Source: DASWVC01 sp036401335 (GTDB taxonomy: Bacteria; Verrucomicrobiota; Verrucomicrobiia; Chthoniobacterales; JAFAMB01). From it: a DNA stretch of 15,165 bases. The notes beneath the pieces are model-generated. The model ran no database searches. It worked only from the letters and a program-made list of their open reading frames with translations, and was not told where the DNA came from. Position numbers and translations under genes: made by a program. This document shows positions 1-7,233 of this stretch, in pieces. Within the stretch, counting starts at the first letter, position 1, and the number at the start of each line of letters is the position of its first letter. The DNA is taken from the NCBI GenBank assembly GCA_036401335.1, contig DASWVC010000280.1, forward strand, positions 1 through 15,165. Direction: 5' to 3'.

Positions 1-1514
1 TGCTCGACGGAGACCTGAACCCCCAGCAGCGCGAGTTCGCCCAAACCATTCGTGGCAGTGGTGAGACACTTATCACCATCATCAACGACATCCTGGACTT
101 CTCCAAGATTGAAGCCGGCAAACTTACCTTTGAAAACCTCGACTTTGATTTGGTGGAAGCCGTTGAAAGCACACTCGACATCCTTTCCGAAACCGCCCAC
201 GCCAAGGGAATCGAGCTGGCCTGTGAGATCGCTCCAAACGTCCTTCCGAAGGTGCGGGGCGATCCCGGACGATTGCGACAGATCCTCACCAACCTCGTGG
301 GGAACGCCATCAAGTTCACGGACAAAGGAGAAGTGGTTCTGCGCATCAGCGTTACGGGTGAGACCGGGACGCATGTGACGGTGCGGTTCGACGTTCAAGA
401 CACCGGCATCGGCATTTCCGCTGCGGCCCAGGCGGGCCTTTTCCAGGCTTTCAGTCAGGCCGATGGCTCTACGACCCGTAAATACGGCGGCACCGGCCTG
501 GGCCTCGCGATTGCCAAACACCTGGTCTCCATGATGAAAGGTCAAATTGGCGTGCAAAGCGAGACGGAAAAGGGGTCTTTATTTTGGTTTACCACCAAGC
601 TCGAAAAACCGCTTGGCAACGTCAGGACTCGCGAGACGGACAAAATTTGCGACCTGCGGGTGCTCATCGTGGACGATAACGCCACCAACCGGCAGATCCT
701 GCACCACCAGCTTCTGGCGTGGAACATGCAGCCGGACACCGCAGCCGATGGCGATGGGGCGCTCAAGATGATGCGGGACGCGGTTCGAACCGGGAAGGCG
801 TATGGGCTCGCGCTGCTCGACTTTCAAATGCCGGGAATGGACGGATTGGGGTTGGCCCGCGCCATTAAGGCGGATCCGATCATCGGGGTCACCCGCCTGG
901 TCATGCTGACGTCGCACGGGCAATTGCTGGGTCCTGAGGAGCTCAGGGAGTTCGGCATTGACTCCTGCCTGATTAAACCGACCAAACAAGCGCGACTTTT
1001 TGACTGCATTACCGACGCCGTCAATGGAGCAGCGGGACGAACCCGCTTTCCGGAAGGCCGGGCCCCCGCGTCCACCGTGTTTTTTCCGGCCGTACCGCGG
1101 CCCGTCGACAGCCTGCGCATCCTTCTGGCCGACGATAACGGCATCAACCAGCGGGTTGCGATGGGACAGTTGCGGAAGCTCGGTTACCACGCGCAAACCG
1201 TCGCCGACGGGTTCGAGGTCATTCAGGCTTTGGAACGCGATTCCTACGATCTCATCCTGATGGACTGCCAAATGCCGGGAATGGACGGCTACGAAGCGAC
1301 GCAAGCCATCCGCGAACGGGAACAGGCCGGGGATGGGTCCGGCATCTGGAAAGCACCCGTTCAAATCATCGCAATGACCGCTCACGCCATGCAGGGCGAG
1401 CGGGAGAAGTGCCTCGCCGCAGGCATGAACGGTTACTTGGCCAAACCGGTCAAGATCGCGGAACTCCAGGCGGTGCTCGAAACGTGTAAACAGAAAGGTC
1501 TGGCAGCACCCTAG
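1..1514 (+). CDS. Hybrid sensor histidine kinase with two receiver domains, 5' end missing
   Basis: The reading frame is open from position 3, so the gene starts upstream of the window; 503 residues are visible. The first 40 or so are the end of a HisKA dimerisation domain (…LDFSKIEAGKL), and the phospho-accepting His lies off the left edge. A HATPase_c domain follows, with N box NLVGNAIKFT (from about 291), G1 box DTGIGI (399), LFQAFSQAD, and G2 box GGTGLGLAI (486). Two receiver domains come next. REC1 has VLIVDDN and phospho-acceptor Asp at 819-821 (LLDFQMPGMDG). REC2 has ILLADDN and Asp at 1263-1265 (MDCQMPGMDG), with its conserved Lys in LAKPVK. No C-terminal HPt domain is visible, so phosphate would have to pass to a separate HPt protein. 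The architecture resembles GacS/BarA-type kinases without the HPt. The signal and target cannot be judged. It is convergent with the respiratory cluster and probably unrelated to it. Confidence 0.93.
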   Translation, partial: LDGDLNPQQREFAQTIRGSGETLITIINDILDFSKIEAGKLTFENLDFDLVEAVESTLDILSETAHAKGIELACEIAPNVLPKVRGDPGRLRQILTNLVGNAIKFTDKGEVVLRISVTGETGTHVTVRFDVQDTGIGISAAAQAGLFQAFSQADGSTTRKYGGTGLGLAIAKHLVSMMKGQIGVQSETEKGSLFWFTTKLEKPLGNVRTRETDKICDLRVLIVDDNATNRQILHHQLLAWNMQPDTAADGDGALKMMRDAVRTGKAYGLALLDFQMPGMDGLGLARAIKADPIIGVTRLVMLTSHGQLLGPEELREFGIDSCLIKPTKQARLFDCITDAVNGAAGRTRFPEGRAPASTVFFPAVPRPVDSLRILLADDNGINQRVAMGQLRKLGYHAQTVADGFEVIQALERDSYDLILMDCQMPGMDGYEATQAIREREQAGDGSGIWKAPVQIIAMTAHAMQGEREKCLAAGMNGYLAKPVKIAELQAVLETCKQKGLAAP

Positions 1515-1808
1515 CCGTCAACGTATCGGGGTGGGAAGAGTACAAGACGGTATGGGGCGTGCCGCCTGGTAGGGAGCTTGTCCTCAAGTGCCCCGAGATG
1601 GTGGCCCGCCTCCCGAAAGTCGCCTGGGGACACGCGACCCGTCCGAAAACTCCGCCACGCCGTGCCGGCGACACAGGGAATCGCCTCCTTAACAGGCCGC
1701 TGCCCGACAGGTGGCCCTTCAGGTCCAAAACCGCCCGAGCCGCTGCTACGCCGAAGGCTGTTGCCCCGTGCCTTGCGGGCTGAAGCCACCTACGGGCGCT
1801 GTACCCGG
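1515..1808. other. Non-coding gap between convergent genes
   Basis: This 294-base stretch separates the kinase stop codon from the end of the respiratory cluster. Open frames cross it on both strands, but none has family-like composition or a plausible start, and all look like by-products of high G+C. Only weak inverted repeats are visible, for example GTCGC/GCGAC at 1619-1638 and a short GGCTGAAGCC palindrome near 1779-1788. No classic GC stem followed by a T-run was found for either gene. The phrasing of 1565-1600 and 1770-1800 is reminiscent of dispersed intergenic repeats, but a single copy in one window cannot show that. Confidence 0.5.
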
Positions 1809-2069
1809 CTACGCACCAACTTGCTGACTGGACTGGGGCGGCAACTGGTCGAGTTGACGGCACGTCTTGACGATCATGTAAAGCATTCCGCCGAGGAGGC
1901 TTCCGATCATGCCGAGCATGAAAACGACGCTGAGCGAAAAGCCCAGGCTGATCCCGTTCACCCCGGAGGCGCCCGCCACATTCGACGGTTCTTTGCACCC
2001 GGGACAAGCGTAGGCCACCGGCAGGTTTGCCAGAACAAACGTCGAGACGGTCCAGAAGACGCGTGACAT
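1809..2069 (-). CDS. Small CPGC-motif membrane protein, last gene of the oxidase cluster
   Basis: This 86-residue protein has an N-terminal hydrophobic signal ending VAYA, then C22-P-G-C25-K at the likely mature N terminus. One strong transmembrane segment follows at about residues 41-67, and a short polar tail carries one more Cys (C70). The sequence before C22 is not a good lipobox (Ala rather than Leu/Val/Ile at -3), so signal peptidase I cleavage or a retained anchor is likelier than a lipoprotein. Small proteins with an (A)CPxCK start and one membrane helix occur, as far as I recall, beside SCO genes in caa3-type clusters of several phyla; their role is not established. It starts 5 bases after the SCO-like stop codon. 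Exposed paired cysteines suggest thiol-disulfide or copper handling during oxidase assembly, which is inference. Confidence 0.8.
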   Translation of the reverse strand: MSRVFWTVSTFVLANLPVAYACPGCKEPSNVAGASGVNGISLGFSLSVVFMLGMIGSLLGGMLYMIVKTCRQLDQLPPQSSQQVGA

Positions 2070-2074
2070 GAGGT

Positions 2075-2695
2075 TTATTTTGACCGTTTTTCAGGGCTGC
2101 GCAAGAGGGTTCCGGCATCACTGAGAACCGATGCGACAAAATCGTCGTCAAGACCATTGTAAACGCGCCGGAGGCGGCCCCTGCCATCCACCAAGCCCAC
2201 TTGTGCGCCAACTGCAGCCTGCGTCAATGCGCTGCTGGCAGCTGGTTGGTTAGATCCGAGCAGGGCAACCGCCACGCGCGTCAACTCCGATTCCTCCCCC
2301 GTCAGAAACGACCAATGGTCCGTGGCTTCGTAACGCACGCCGATCGCGGCCAGGACAGCGGGAGGGTCGGCAGCTGGCTCAGCCGTCAAAGAGATCAGGC
2401 GCAGCCGGTCACTCCGGCGAAAATTCTGATCGATCTCCGCAAACCGGCTTAAAAGCACGGGACTGGCGGCAGCGCACCGGCTGCAAACGACCTGCACAAC
2501 CGTGAGGTGGCCGACCAGCGCACCATTGTCCATCGGGCGCTCCTCCTGGTCGACCAGGTGAAATCGGGGCATCGGCCCGAGGTCAGGAAGTTCTTGCGGC
2601 TTTGTTCCCGCAAACGGCCGCCAGAAAAGCAGCACACCCACGGCCAGGGCGGCGAATCCGAAAATACCCCCGATCACCTTGGGTCCGGATCGCAC
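2075..2695 (-). CDS. SCO1/SenC-like thioredoxin-fold protein with altered copper site
   Basis: This 206-residue protein has an N-terminal membrane anchor (about residues 8-26) and a SCO/PrrC-like thioredoxin fold in the periplasm. Family landmarks are FHLVDQ, the strand leading to the Cys motif, LISLTAEPAADPPAVLAA (matching the usual FSVDPERDTPEVL block), WSFLTGEE and GLVDGRGRL. SCO proteins normally load copper into the CuA centre of subunit II through CxxxC plus a distal His. Here the usual C-P-x-x-C-P reads C74-A-A-A-S78-P, with an extra Cys at 71, giving CSRC. The distal His before the LVD strand is also not present. The start is GTG, supported by GGAGGT six bases upstream. It lies 59 bases after coxC. 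Position in the operon supports an oxidase assembly role; whether it binds copper or acts as a thiol reductase is open. Confidence 0.85.
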   Translation of the reverse strand: MRSGPKVIGGIFGFAALAVGVLLFWRPFAGTKPQELPDLGPMPRFHLVDQEERPMDNGALVGHLTVVQVVCSRCAAASPVLLSRFAEIDQNFRRSDRLRLISLTAEPAADPPAVLAAIGVRYEATDHWSFLTGEESELTRVAVALLGSNQPAASSALTQAAVGAQVGLVDGRGRLRRVYNGLDDDFVASVLSDAGTLLRSPEKRSK

Positions 2696-2700
2696 GTCTC

Positions 2701-2706
2701 ACCTCC
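2701..2706 (-). promoter_or_regulatory. Ribosome binding site of the SCO-like gene
   Basis: On the - strand, GGAGGT lies five bases before the GTG at 2693-2695 (GGAGGTGAGACGTG). It is one of very few strong Shine-Dalgarno sequences in this cluster and fixes the GTG start. Confidence 0.75.
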
Positions 2707-2724
2707 GTTGTTACGCCCCGATAG

Positions 2725-2744
2725 GGCCGGGAATGAGGCCGGCC
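2725..2744 (-). other. GC hairpin between coxC and the SCO-like gene
   Basis: A perfect 6-bp stem (GGCCGG/CCGGCC) encloses an 8-base loop, 10 bases after the coxC stop codon and 29 bases before the SCO-like start. No T-run follows it on the - strand, so it is not a standard intrinsic terminator. It could be an RNA-processing or attenuation element, or chance in GC-rich sequence. Confidence 0.3.
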
Positions 2745-2754
2745 AGGGGTGCCC

Positions 2755-3360
2755 TCAAAGGATGTACAGGATCGTGAAGAGAAAAACCCAGACGATATCG
2801 ACGAAGTGCCAGTACAGGCTGCTGCAATCCATGAACGCGTGGTGCTCCGGCGTAACCAGCCCAAAGACGGCCTGGATCAAGGAGACGGTGAGCAGGATCA
2901 CCCCGATCGCCACATGAAGGCCATGAAACCCGGTAAGGACAAAAAAGCAGGAGCCCATGATGCCCGCTGAATTAAACCAGAAACCTTCCTGGTGGAGGTG
3001 GGTCCACTCGTTTGCCTGGTTAGCCAGAAACAAGGAGCCGAGCACCACGGTGAGAAGAAGCAGTGCACGTCCGTGCCGCTCGCCCCGCAACAAACGCACC
3101 TCGCCGAAATGGAGGGTGAAACTGCTGCCGAGCAGCAGGGCCGTTGCCACGAGGGTCTGGGTGATGGTCCCCGGGTTCTTCAACGCTTCAGGCATTTGCC
3201 AGCCCGTGCCAGCCCCGGATCGCAGGACGATGTAGCCGCAGATCAAGCCCGCGAAAAGCATCGCCTCCGACGCCAGGAACGTCAGCATCCCAAACCTGAC
3301 GATGTTCGGACGTGGAAACGAAACGTTGCCGAAAGGCAGGGCGATGGCAGGAGAAGACAT
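2755..3360 (-). CDS. coxC: Cytochrome c oxidase subunit III
   Basis: This 201-residue integral membrane protein of the haem-copper oxidase subunit III family has five predicted helices. That is the short form lacking the first two helices of the mitochondrial type. Family signatures are FLASEAMLFAGL (residues ~28-39), NEWTHL (~117-122), GFHGLHVAIGV in helix 4 and YWHFVDIVWVFLFTILYIL at the C terminus. Subunit III has no cofactor; it stabilises subunit I and proton uptake through the D-channel. The ATG at 3358-3360 comes 2 bases after the stop of the 39-residue gene, so the two are probably translated together. No gene for the usual small subunit IV (CtaF/CyoD type) follows it, where it is often found. 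Confidence 0.95.
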   Translation of the reverse strand: MSSPAIALPFGNVSFPRPNIVRFGMLTFLASEAMLFAGLICGYIVLRSGAGTGWQMPEALKNPGTITQTLVATALLLGSSFTLHFGEVRLLRGERHGRALLLLTVVLGSLFLANQANEWTHLHQEGFWFNSAGIMGSCFFVLTGFHGLHVAIGVILLTVSLIQAVFGLVTPEHHAFMDCSSLYWHFVDIVWVFLFTILYIL

Positions 3361-3362
3361 GG

Positions 3363-3482
3363 TTACGGTTTTTGGTAGATCGACAGTTTCCAGAGAATCA
3401 CGGCAAGGGCCAGCAGCACGGCAAACGCCACGAGCATGACGTAAAGCCGGCGGTTTTTTCGGCGGAGTTCATCATCCTTCAT
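3363..3482 (-). CDS. 39-residue single-helix membrane peptide between ctaB and coxC
   Basis: A short frame fills the space between ctaB and coxC exactly. Its ATG overlaps the ctaB stop codon as ATGA, and its TAA lies 2 bases before the coxC start. The product begins MKDDELRRKNRRLY, strongly basic and presumably cytoplasmic, followed by a hydrophobic helix at about residues 15-34 and the tail IYQKP. The tight coupling on both sides and the clean positive-inside layout argue for a real gene. It may be a diminished subunit IV, a small oxidase accessory subunit, or a remnant resembling only the N-terminal anchor of Cox11/CtaG (which also starts with an RKNRR-like stretch and a helix). It cannot do Cox11 copper chemistry, since that domain is absent. 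Homology is not established. Confidence 0.65.
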   Translation of the reverse strand: MKDDELRRKNRRLYVMLVAFAVLLALAVILWKLSIYQKP

Positions 3483-4396
3483 CAGAACCGGTTGAGCACC
3501 AGCGCAGCGAGCGTGATGGGCAGGTAAATGATGGAAGCCAAGAACAACCGGCGGGCGGCGCGTTCCGTTCCGGTCAGGGCGAAGCGCAACGCCATCCAGA
3601 AAAAATATGCACCCATGGCTAAGGCAAAAGGAACATAAGCCAGGGTGGTCAACCTCAGAACGGCAGGAAGCAAGCTGACGGCAATCAATCCCATGGTGTA
3701 AAGCAACGCTTGCCGCCCGGTGACGCTGCAATCGGCATCCTTGCCGCTCAACATTACAAAGCCGGCGGACCGGTACTCATCGCGGTACAACCAGGAGATG
3801 GCCAGGAAGTGGGGCATCTGCCAGAGAAACATTATGGCAAAAAGGAGCCAGCTTTCAAAATTTGCCTCGCCCCGGACCGCGGTCCACCCGATGACCGGAG
3901 GGAGGGCTCCAGGAATGGCTCCCACAATGGTATTAAGGGTCGTGACCCGTTTCAAAGGGGTGTAAGCGAACAGGTAGGTGCCGACCGTCAGCGCGGTAAA
4001 AAGCCCTGTTAGAACATTCGTTGCCAAGCTCATGTAAACGATCCCCCCTGCGGCGCACACGACCCCGATGATCAATCCTTCATCCAGGTTCATGCGATGG
4101 GCCGGCAGTGGACGGTTGCGCGTCCGCTTCATTCGTGCATCAAGGTCAACCTCGAAGACCTGATTCAAGGCCGCTGCGCCGGCAGCCGCCAAGGCGGTGC
4201 CGCAAAGCACATGAAAGAGGTAGAGGTAATTCATCTCGCCACGCCAGGCGAACAAAAAGCCGATCAGCGTCGTGACCAGCACCAGCAGCGTAAGGCGCGC
4301 TTTGACCAGTTCCCCCAGGTCCGCAACGTAGCGCCGCTTCCCGAGGAGGCGGGGTCCGGTGTGATCCAAGGGGGTTTTTTCGGTCACCGAGTTCAT
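3482..4396 (-). CDS. ctaB: Protoheme IX farnesyltransferase (haem O synthase)
   Basis: This 304-residue UbiA-family prenyltransferase of the COX10/CtaB group transfers a farnesyl group to haem B to give haem O, the precursor of haem A. The first Asp-rich motif reads NQVFEVDLDARMKRTRNRPL (residues ~79-98), the hallmark NxxxDxxxDxxMxRTxxRP. The second conserved loop is YRDEYRSAGFVML. About nine membrane helices are expected, and the length is typical. The start overlaps the ctaA stop codon (ATGA), so haem O synthase and haem A synthase are probably co-translated; the 3' end overlaps the 39-residue gene in the same way. Its product feeds CtaA next door and ultimately the a-type haems of CoxA. 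Confidence 0.97.
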   Translation of the reverse strand: MNSVTEKTPLDHTGPRLLGKRRYVADLGELVKARLTLLVLVTTLIGFLFAWRGEMNYLYLFHVLCGTALAAAGAAALNQVFEVDLDARMKRTRNRPLPAHRMNLDEGLIIGVVCAAGGIVYMSLATNVLTGLFTALTVGTYLFAYTPLKRVTTLNTIVGAIPGALPPVIGWTAVRGEANFESWLLFAIMFLWQMPHFLAISWLYRDEYRSAGFVMLSGKDADCSVTGRQALLYTMGLIAVSLLPAVLRLTTLAYVPFALAMGAYFFWMALRFALTGTERAARRLFLASIIYLPITLAALVLNRF

Positions 4397-5436
4397 GCGT
4401 TCAGAGACTCAAGGCGGGTAGAAATTGGCGAACGCCGCCACGCGGCACGTTGCCCGAGACGCACCAACGTGACAGAGAAGAGCACGCCTGTAACTAACGT
4501 CAATGCCCCCAAAAGCACGTGACCGGTGGCCACATCGGCGGCTTTGTTGGACCAGATCGTCCATGCGCCGAGTACGAACTGTGCCGTCACCAGAAGCACC
4601 CAGGTTGACGCCAAACGTCGAAGAAGGGCCGGCAGTTCACGCTGCCTCCACGTGACCGCGCCGATGCAGAAAATGCCGAGTGTGACCGCTACGGCCCAGA
4701 TCCGGTGGACGTACTGCAAAAGAATAAGCCCCGACGACGTAAATGGTTCGGTTCCTGAGGCACCCCTCGCCTGGTTAATCCGCTCGAGGCTGCCTGCATC
4801 AAGCGGCGGCAGCACCCCCCCGTACACGGTGGGAAAATCGTGAATGGCCAGACCCGCATGCGAATGGCGCATGGAAGCACCGAGGACAAGTTGGACAAAC
4901 ACCATCGCGGTTACGAATAAAACGCCCTGTCGGATTGCTCCGACCGCGGGGGTGGCGGCCTGCGGTGCCCAGTTTAACCAAAAACGGGAGGTCACGAGGG
5001 CCAGCACTGCCACCAGGGATAGGTAGCTCTGCGCCAAGCACCCATGCAGCAGCCCAAGCACCTGGTTATGGGCGGTGACCCGCAACCCGCCGAGCACACC
5101 CTGCAGGATGACCGCCAGAACAGCCAAGCCGGCCAGTTGCTTCACCCAGCGCCGATCCTCGACTTTCAGCGTCAGCCCGCAGAATGCCAGCGTGAGCAAA
5201 CCCACCCCGCTGGCGATCAACCGGTGCGTGTGCTCAAAAAGCACTCCCCCGACCCAGTGAGAGACCGGGAAAAGAAACATGTTGTACCCAAAACTGTTCG
5301 GCCAGTCGGGGACTGCCATGCCTGCTTCGTGGCTGGTCACCAACCCCCCGCTGCAGATCAGGACCAGAACCGCCGTCGCAAGCAGACAAGCCACCGCGTG
5401 CAAAACCCGCCTCGGCATCCCGAAAAGGTCAGGCAT
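4393..5436 (-). CDS. ctaA: Haem A synthase (COX15/CtaA)
   Basis: This 347-residue membrane protein oxidises the C8 methyl of haem O to the formyl group of haem A. The two-fold repeat typical of the family is clear: GMAVPDWPNSFG near residue 39 is echoed by GLAIHDFPTVYG near 205. The four haem-ligand histidines expected from the family are present: H69 in FEHTHR, H131 in LLHGCLAQ, H244 in QYVHRIW and H306 in ATGHVLLG. The conserved acidic residue in SHEAG (E37) is also kept. Eight membrane helices fit. It starts 3 bases after the coxA stop codon. A second in-frame ATG six codons later (MPRRVLH) is an alternative start, as the upstream sequence gives no properly spaced Shine-Dalgarno for either. 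Confidence 0.96.
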   Translation of the reverse strand: MPDLFGMPRRVLHAVACLLATAVLVLICSGGLVTSHEAGMAVPDWPNSFGYNMFLFPVSHWVGGVLFEHTHRLIASGVGLLTLAFCGLTLKVEDRRWVKQLAGLAVLAVILQGVLGGLRVTAHNQVLGLLHGCLAQSYLSLVAVLALVTSRFWLNWAPQAATPAVGAIRQGVLFVTAMVFVQLVLGASMRHSHAGLAIHDFPTVYGGVLPPLDAGSLERINQARGASGTEPFTSSGLILLQYVHRIWAVAVTLGIFCIGAVTWRQRELPALLRRLASTWVLLVTAQFVLGAWTIWSNKAADVATGHVLLGALTLVTGVLFSVTLVRLGQRAAWRRSPISTRLESLNA

Positions 5437-5439
5437 ACC

Positions 5440-7215
5440 TCAATGGGACGAGATTCGCGCCGTCTCGGGTGCCGGCTGATTCTGGGGAAGGAAATCCTGG
5501 TCCATCCCCGGCACACTGTACTCGTAAGGCCCGTGGTAAACCGTTGGCGTGGTCTCGAAATTTCCATGCCCGGGAGGCGAAGGCAGCGTCCATTCCAAAG
5601 TGGTCGCCTCCCACGGGTTCCGGGGAGCTTTCGGGCCCCGAAACATGCTGTAAAAGAAATTTACGAGAAACGGAATCGTCGAAAGCCCAAGGCCAAACGC
5701 GCTCAGGGTAATAAAAACATTGACGGGCTGCTGGCTGCGCAGGTGATCGTATTGGGTAGGATCAGCAATGCGGCGCATCATTCCGTTCAGCCCCAGGTTG
5801 TGCATCGGAAAAAACGTCAGGTTGAAGAAGATAAACGCCAAGCAGAAATGCACCTTGCCCCAGAACTCGTTCATCATTCGGCCGAACATTTTCGGATACC
5901 AGAAATAAAGGGCGGCAAAGATGGCAAAGATGCTTCCCCCGAACAACACGTAATGGATGTGCGCCACCACGAAATACGTGTGGTGAATGAAGATATCGAC
6001 CGGGGTTGACGCCATAAAAATTCCGCTCAGGCCCCCGATGACAAACATCGAAACAAACGCGAGCGCAAAACACATCGGCGTGGTGAAACGAACTGAACCC
6101 CGCCAGACCGTGCCCAGCCAGTTGAAGGTCTTAATGGCGGACGGGACCGCAATGACCATTGTCGAAAAGGAGAAGGTCGCCGAAAGCATGAGGTTCATGC
6201 CGCTGACGAACATGTGATGGCCCCAGACGATGAACCCGAGCACGCCGATGGCAACCATGGCAAAGACCATGGCCTTGTAGCCGAATATCGGTTTACGGCA
6301 AAAAACCGGCAGAATTTCAGAGACCAACCCCATCGCCGGAAGGACCATGATGTAAACCTCGGGATGACCGAAAAACCAGAACAGGTGCTGCCAAAGCAAC
6401 GGTTGTCCGAAGTTGGTCGACGAAAAGAACGTGGTGCCGAAGTTGAGGTCACAGAACAGCATGGCGGCCGCTGCCGACAGCACCGGCACAGCCAGCAAAA
6501 GCAGGAACGCCGTCACCAACAAACCCCAGACGGCGAGCGGCAGCCGGAACATCTTCATGCCGGGGGCACGCATGTTGATGATCGTGGTGATGTAATTCAT
6601 CGCCCCGGCGATGGAAGCCAAGCCATTCACAAACAGTCCCACGCACCACGCGCTTTGGCCATATTGCGTGCCGTTGTACGCGCCGTGCGCCGATAACGGC
6701 GCGTAAGACGTCCACCCGGACGCCGGAAAACCGGTTGGGGAGAAAAAGCTGCTCAGGATGATAAAGCCCGACACAAAAAACAACCAGAACGAGAGGGCAT
6801 TGAAAAAGGGGAACGCCATGTCTGCAGCCCCGATCTTCAGCGGGATGAGAAAATTGCCGAAAACGCCGATGAGGAACGGCATTACCACCAGGAAGACCAT
6901 CACCGTCGCGTGCATGGTGAACAGGGCGTTGTAACCGCCCGGCTGGATCGCTCCGGCATCGGTCACCAGCCACTTCGGCAGGAGTTTACCTAGGATTGGG
7001 ACCGGGGTGCCGGGAAAGGCAAGCTGGTAGCGGATCCCCATGGCCAGCAATCCACCGACAAGCAGGAAGAACATGCTCGTAAAAAGGTACTGCAACCCGA
7101 TCGTTTTATGGTCTTCAGACCAGATGTATTTTCTAAAAAAGGAAAGTTCCTGGTGATGGTGATGCGCCGTCTCGGCATGCACCTCAGGGGCGGCGTGGGC
7201 TAAAGTCTGGGCCAT
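5440..7215 (-). CDS. coxA: Cytochrome c oxidase subunit I (A1-type, aa3)
   Basis: This 591-residue catalytic subunit of a proton-pumping oxygen reductase is complete. Low-spin haem ligands are H102 (TMHATV) and H421. The haem a3 ligand is H419 (VAHIH). CuB ligands are H284, H333 and H334 (FGHPEVY, WGHH). Y288 is the cross-linked Tyr. E286, D132 and N121 mark the D-channel of the A1 type, and K362 marks the K-channel. By chance the numbering matches Rhodobacter sphaeroides. One departure is at 411-412: HH where HD is usual, so the Asp ligand of the non-redox Mg is replaced by His. The cytoplasmic N terminus holds six His in its first 21 residues. The gene starts 18 bases after coxB and is followed after 3 bases by ctaA. 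With ctaA and ctaB in the operon, both haems should be A-type. Confidence 0.98.
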   Translation of the reverse strand: MAQTLAHAAPEVHAETAHHHHQELSFFRKYIWSEDHKTIGLQYLFTSMFFLLVGGLLAMGIRYQLAFPGTPVPILGKLLPKWLVTDAGAIQPGGYNALFTMHATVMVFLVVMPFLIGVFGNFLIPLKIGAADMAFPFFNALSFWLFFVSGFIILSSFFSPTGFPASGWTSYAPLSAHGAYNGTQYGQSAWCVGLFVNGLASIAGAMNYITTIINMRAPGMKMFRLPLAVWGLLVTAFLLLLAVPVLSAAAAMLFCDLNFGTTFFSSTNFGQPLLWQHLFWFFGHPEVYIMVLPAMGLVSEILPVFCRKPIFGYKAMVFAMVAIGVLGFIVWGHHMFVSGMNLMLSATFSFSTMVIAVPSAIKTFNWLGTVWRGSVRFTTPMCFALAFVSMFVIGGLSGIFMASTPVDIFIHHTYFVVAHIHYVLFGGSIFAIFAALYFWYPKMFGRMMNEFWGKVHFCLAFIFFNLTFFPMHNLGLNGMMRRIADPTQYDHLRSQQPVNVFITLSAFGLGLSTIPFLVNFFYSMFRGPKAPRNPWEATTLEWTLPSPPGHGNFETTPTVYHGPYEYSVPGMDQDFLPQNQPAPETARISSH

Positions 7216-7233
7216 ATCAGATCAGAGGCAAAA

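Noticed and set aside
579..1385. - strand open frame (268 codons) inside the histidine kinase
   Set aside because: It is antisense to the kinase and receiver domains, and no recognisable motif was found.
1450..2211. - strand open frame (253 codons) spanning the gap, the 86-residue gene and part of the SCO-like gene
   Set aside because: It overlaps two better-supported genes in other frames, and its Arg/Pro-rich composition is typical of out-of-frame reading.
5044..6009. + strand open frame (321 codons) opposite ctaA and coxA
   Set aside because: It is antisense to two genes with all catalytic residues, with charged low-quality composition and no family features.
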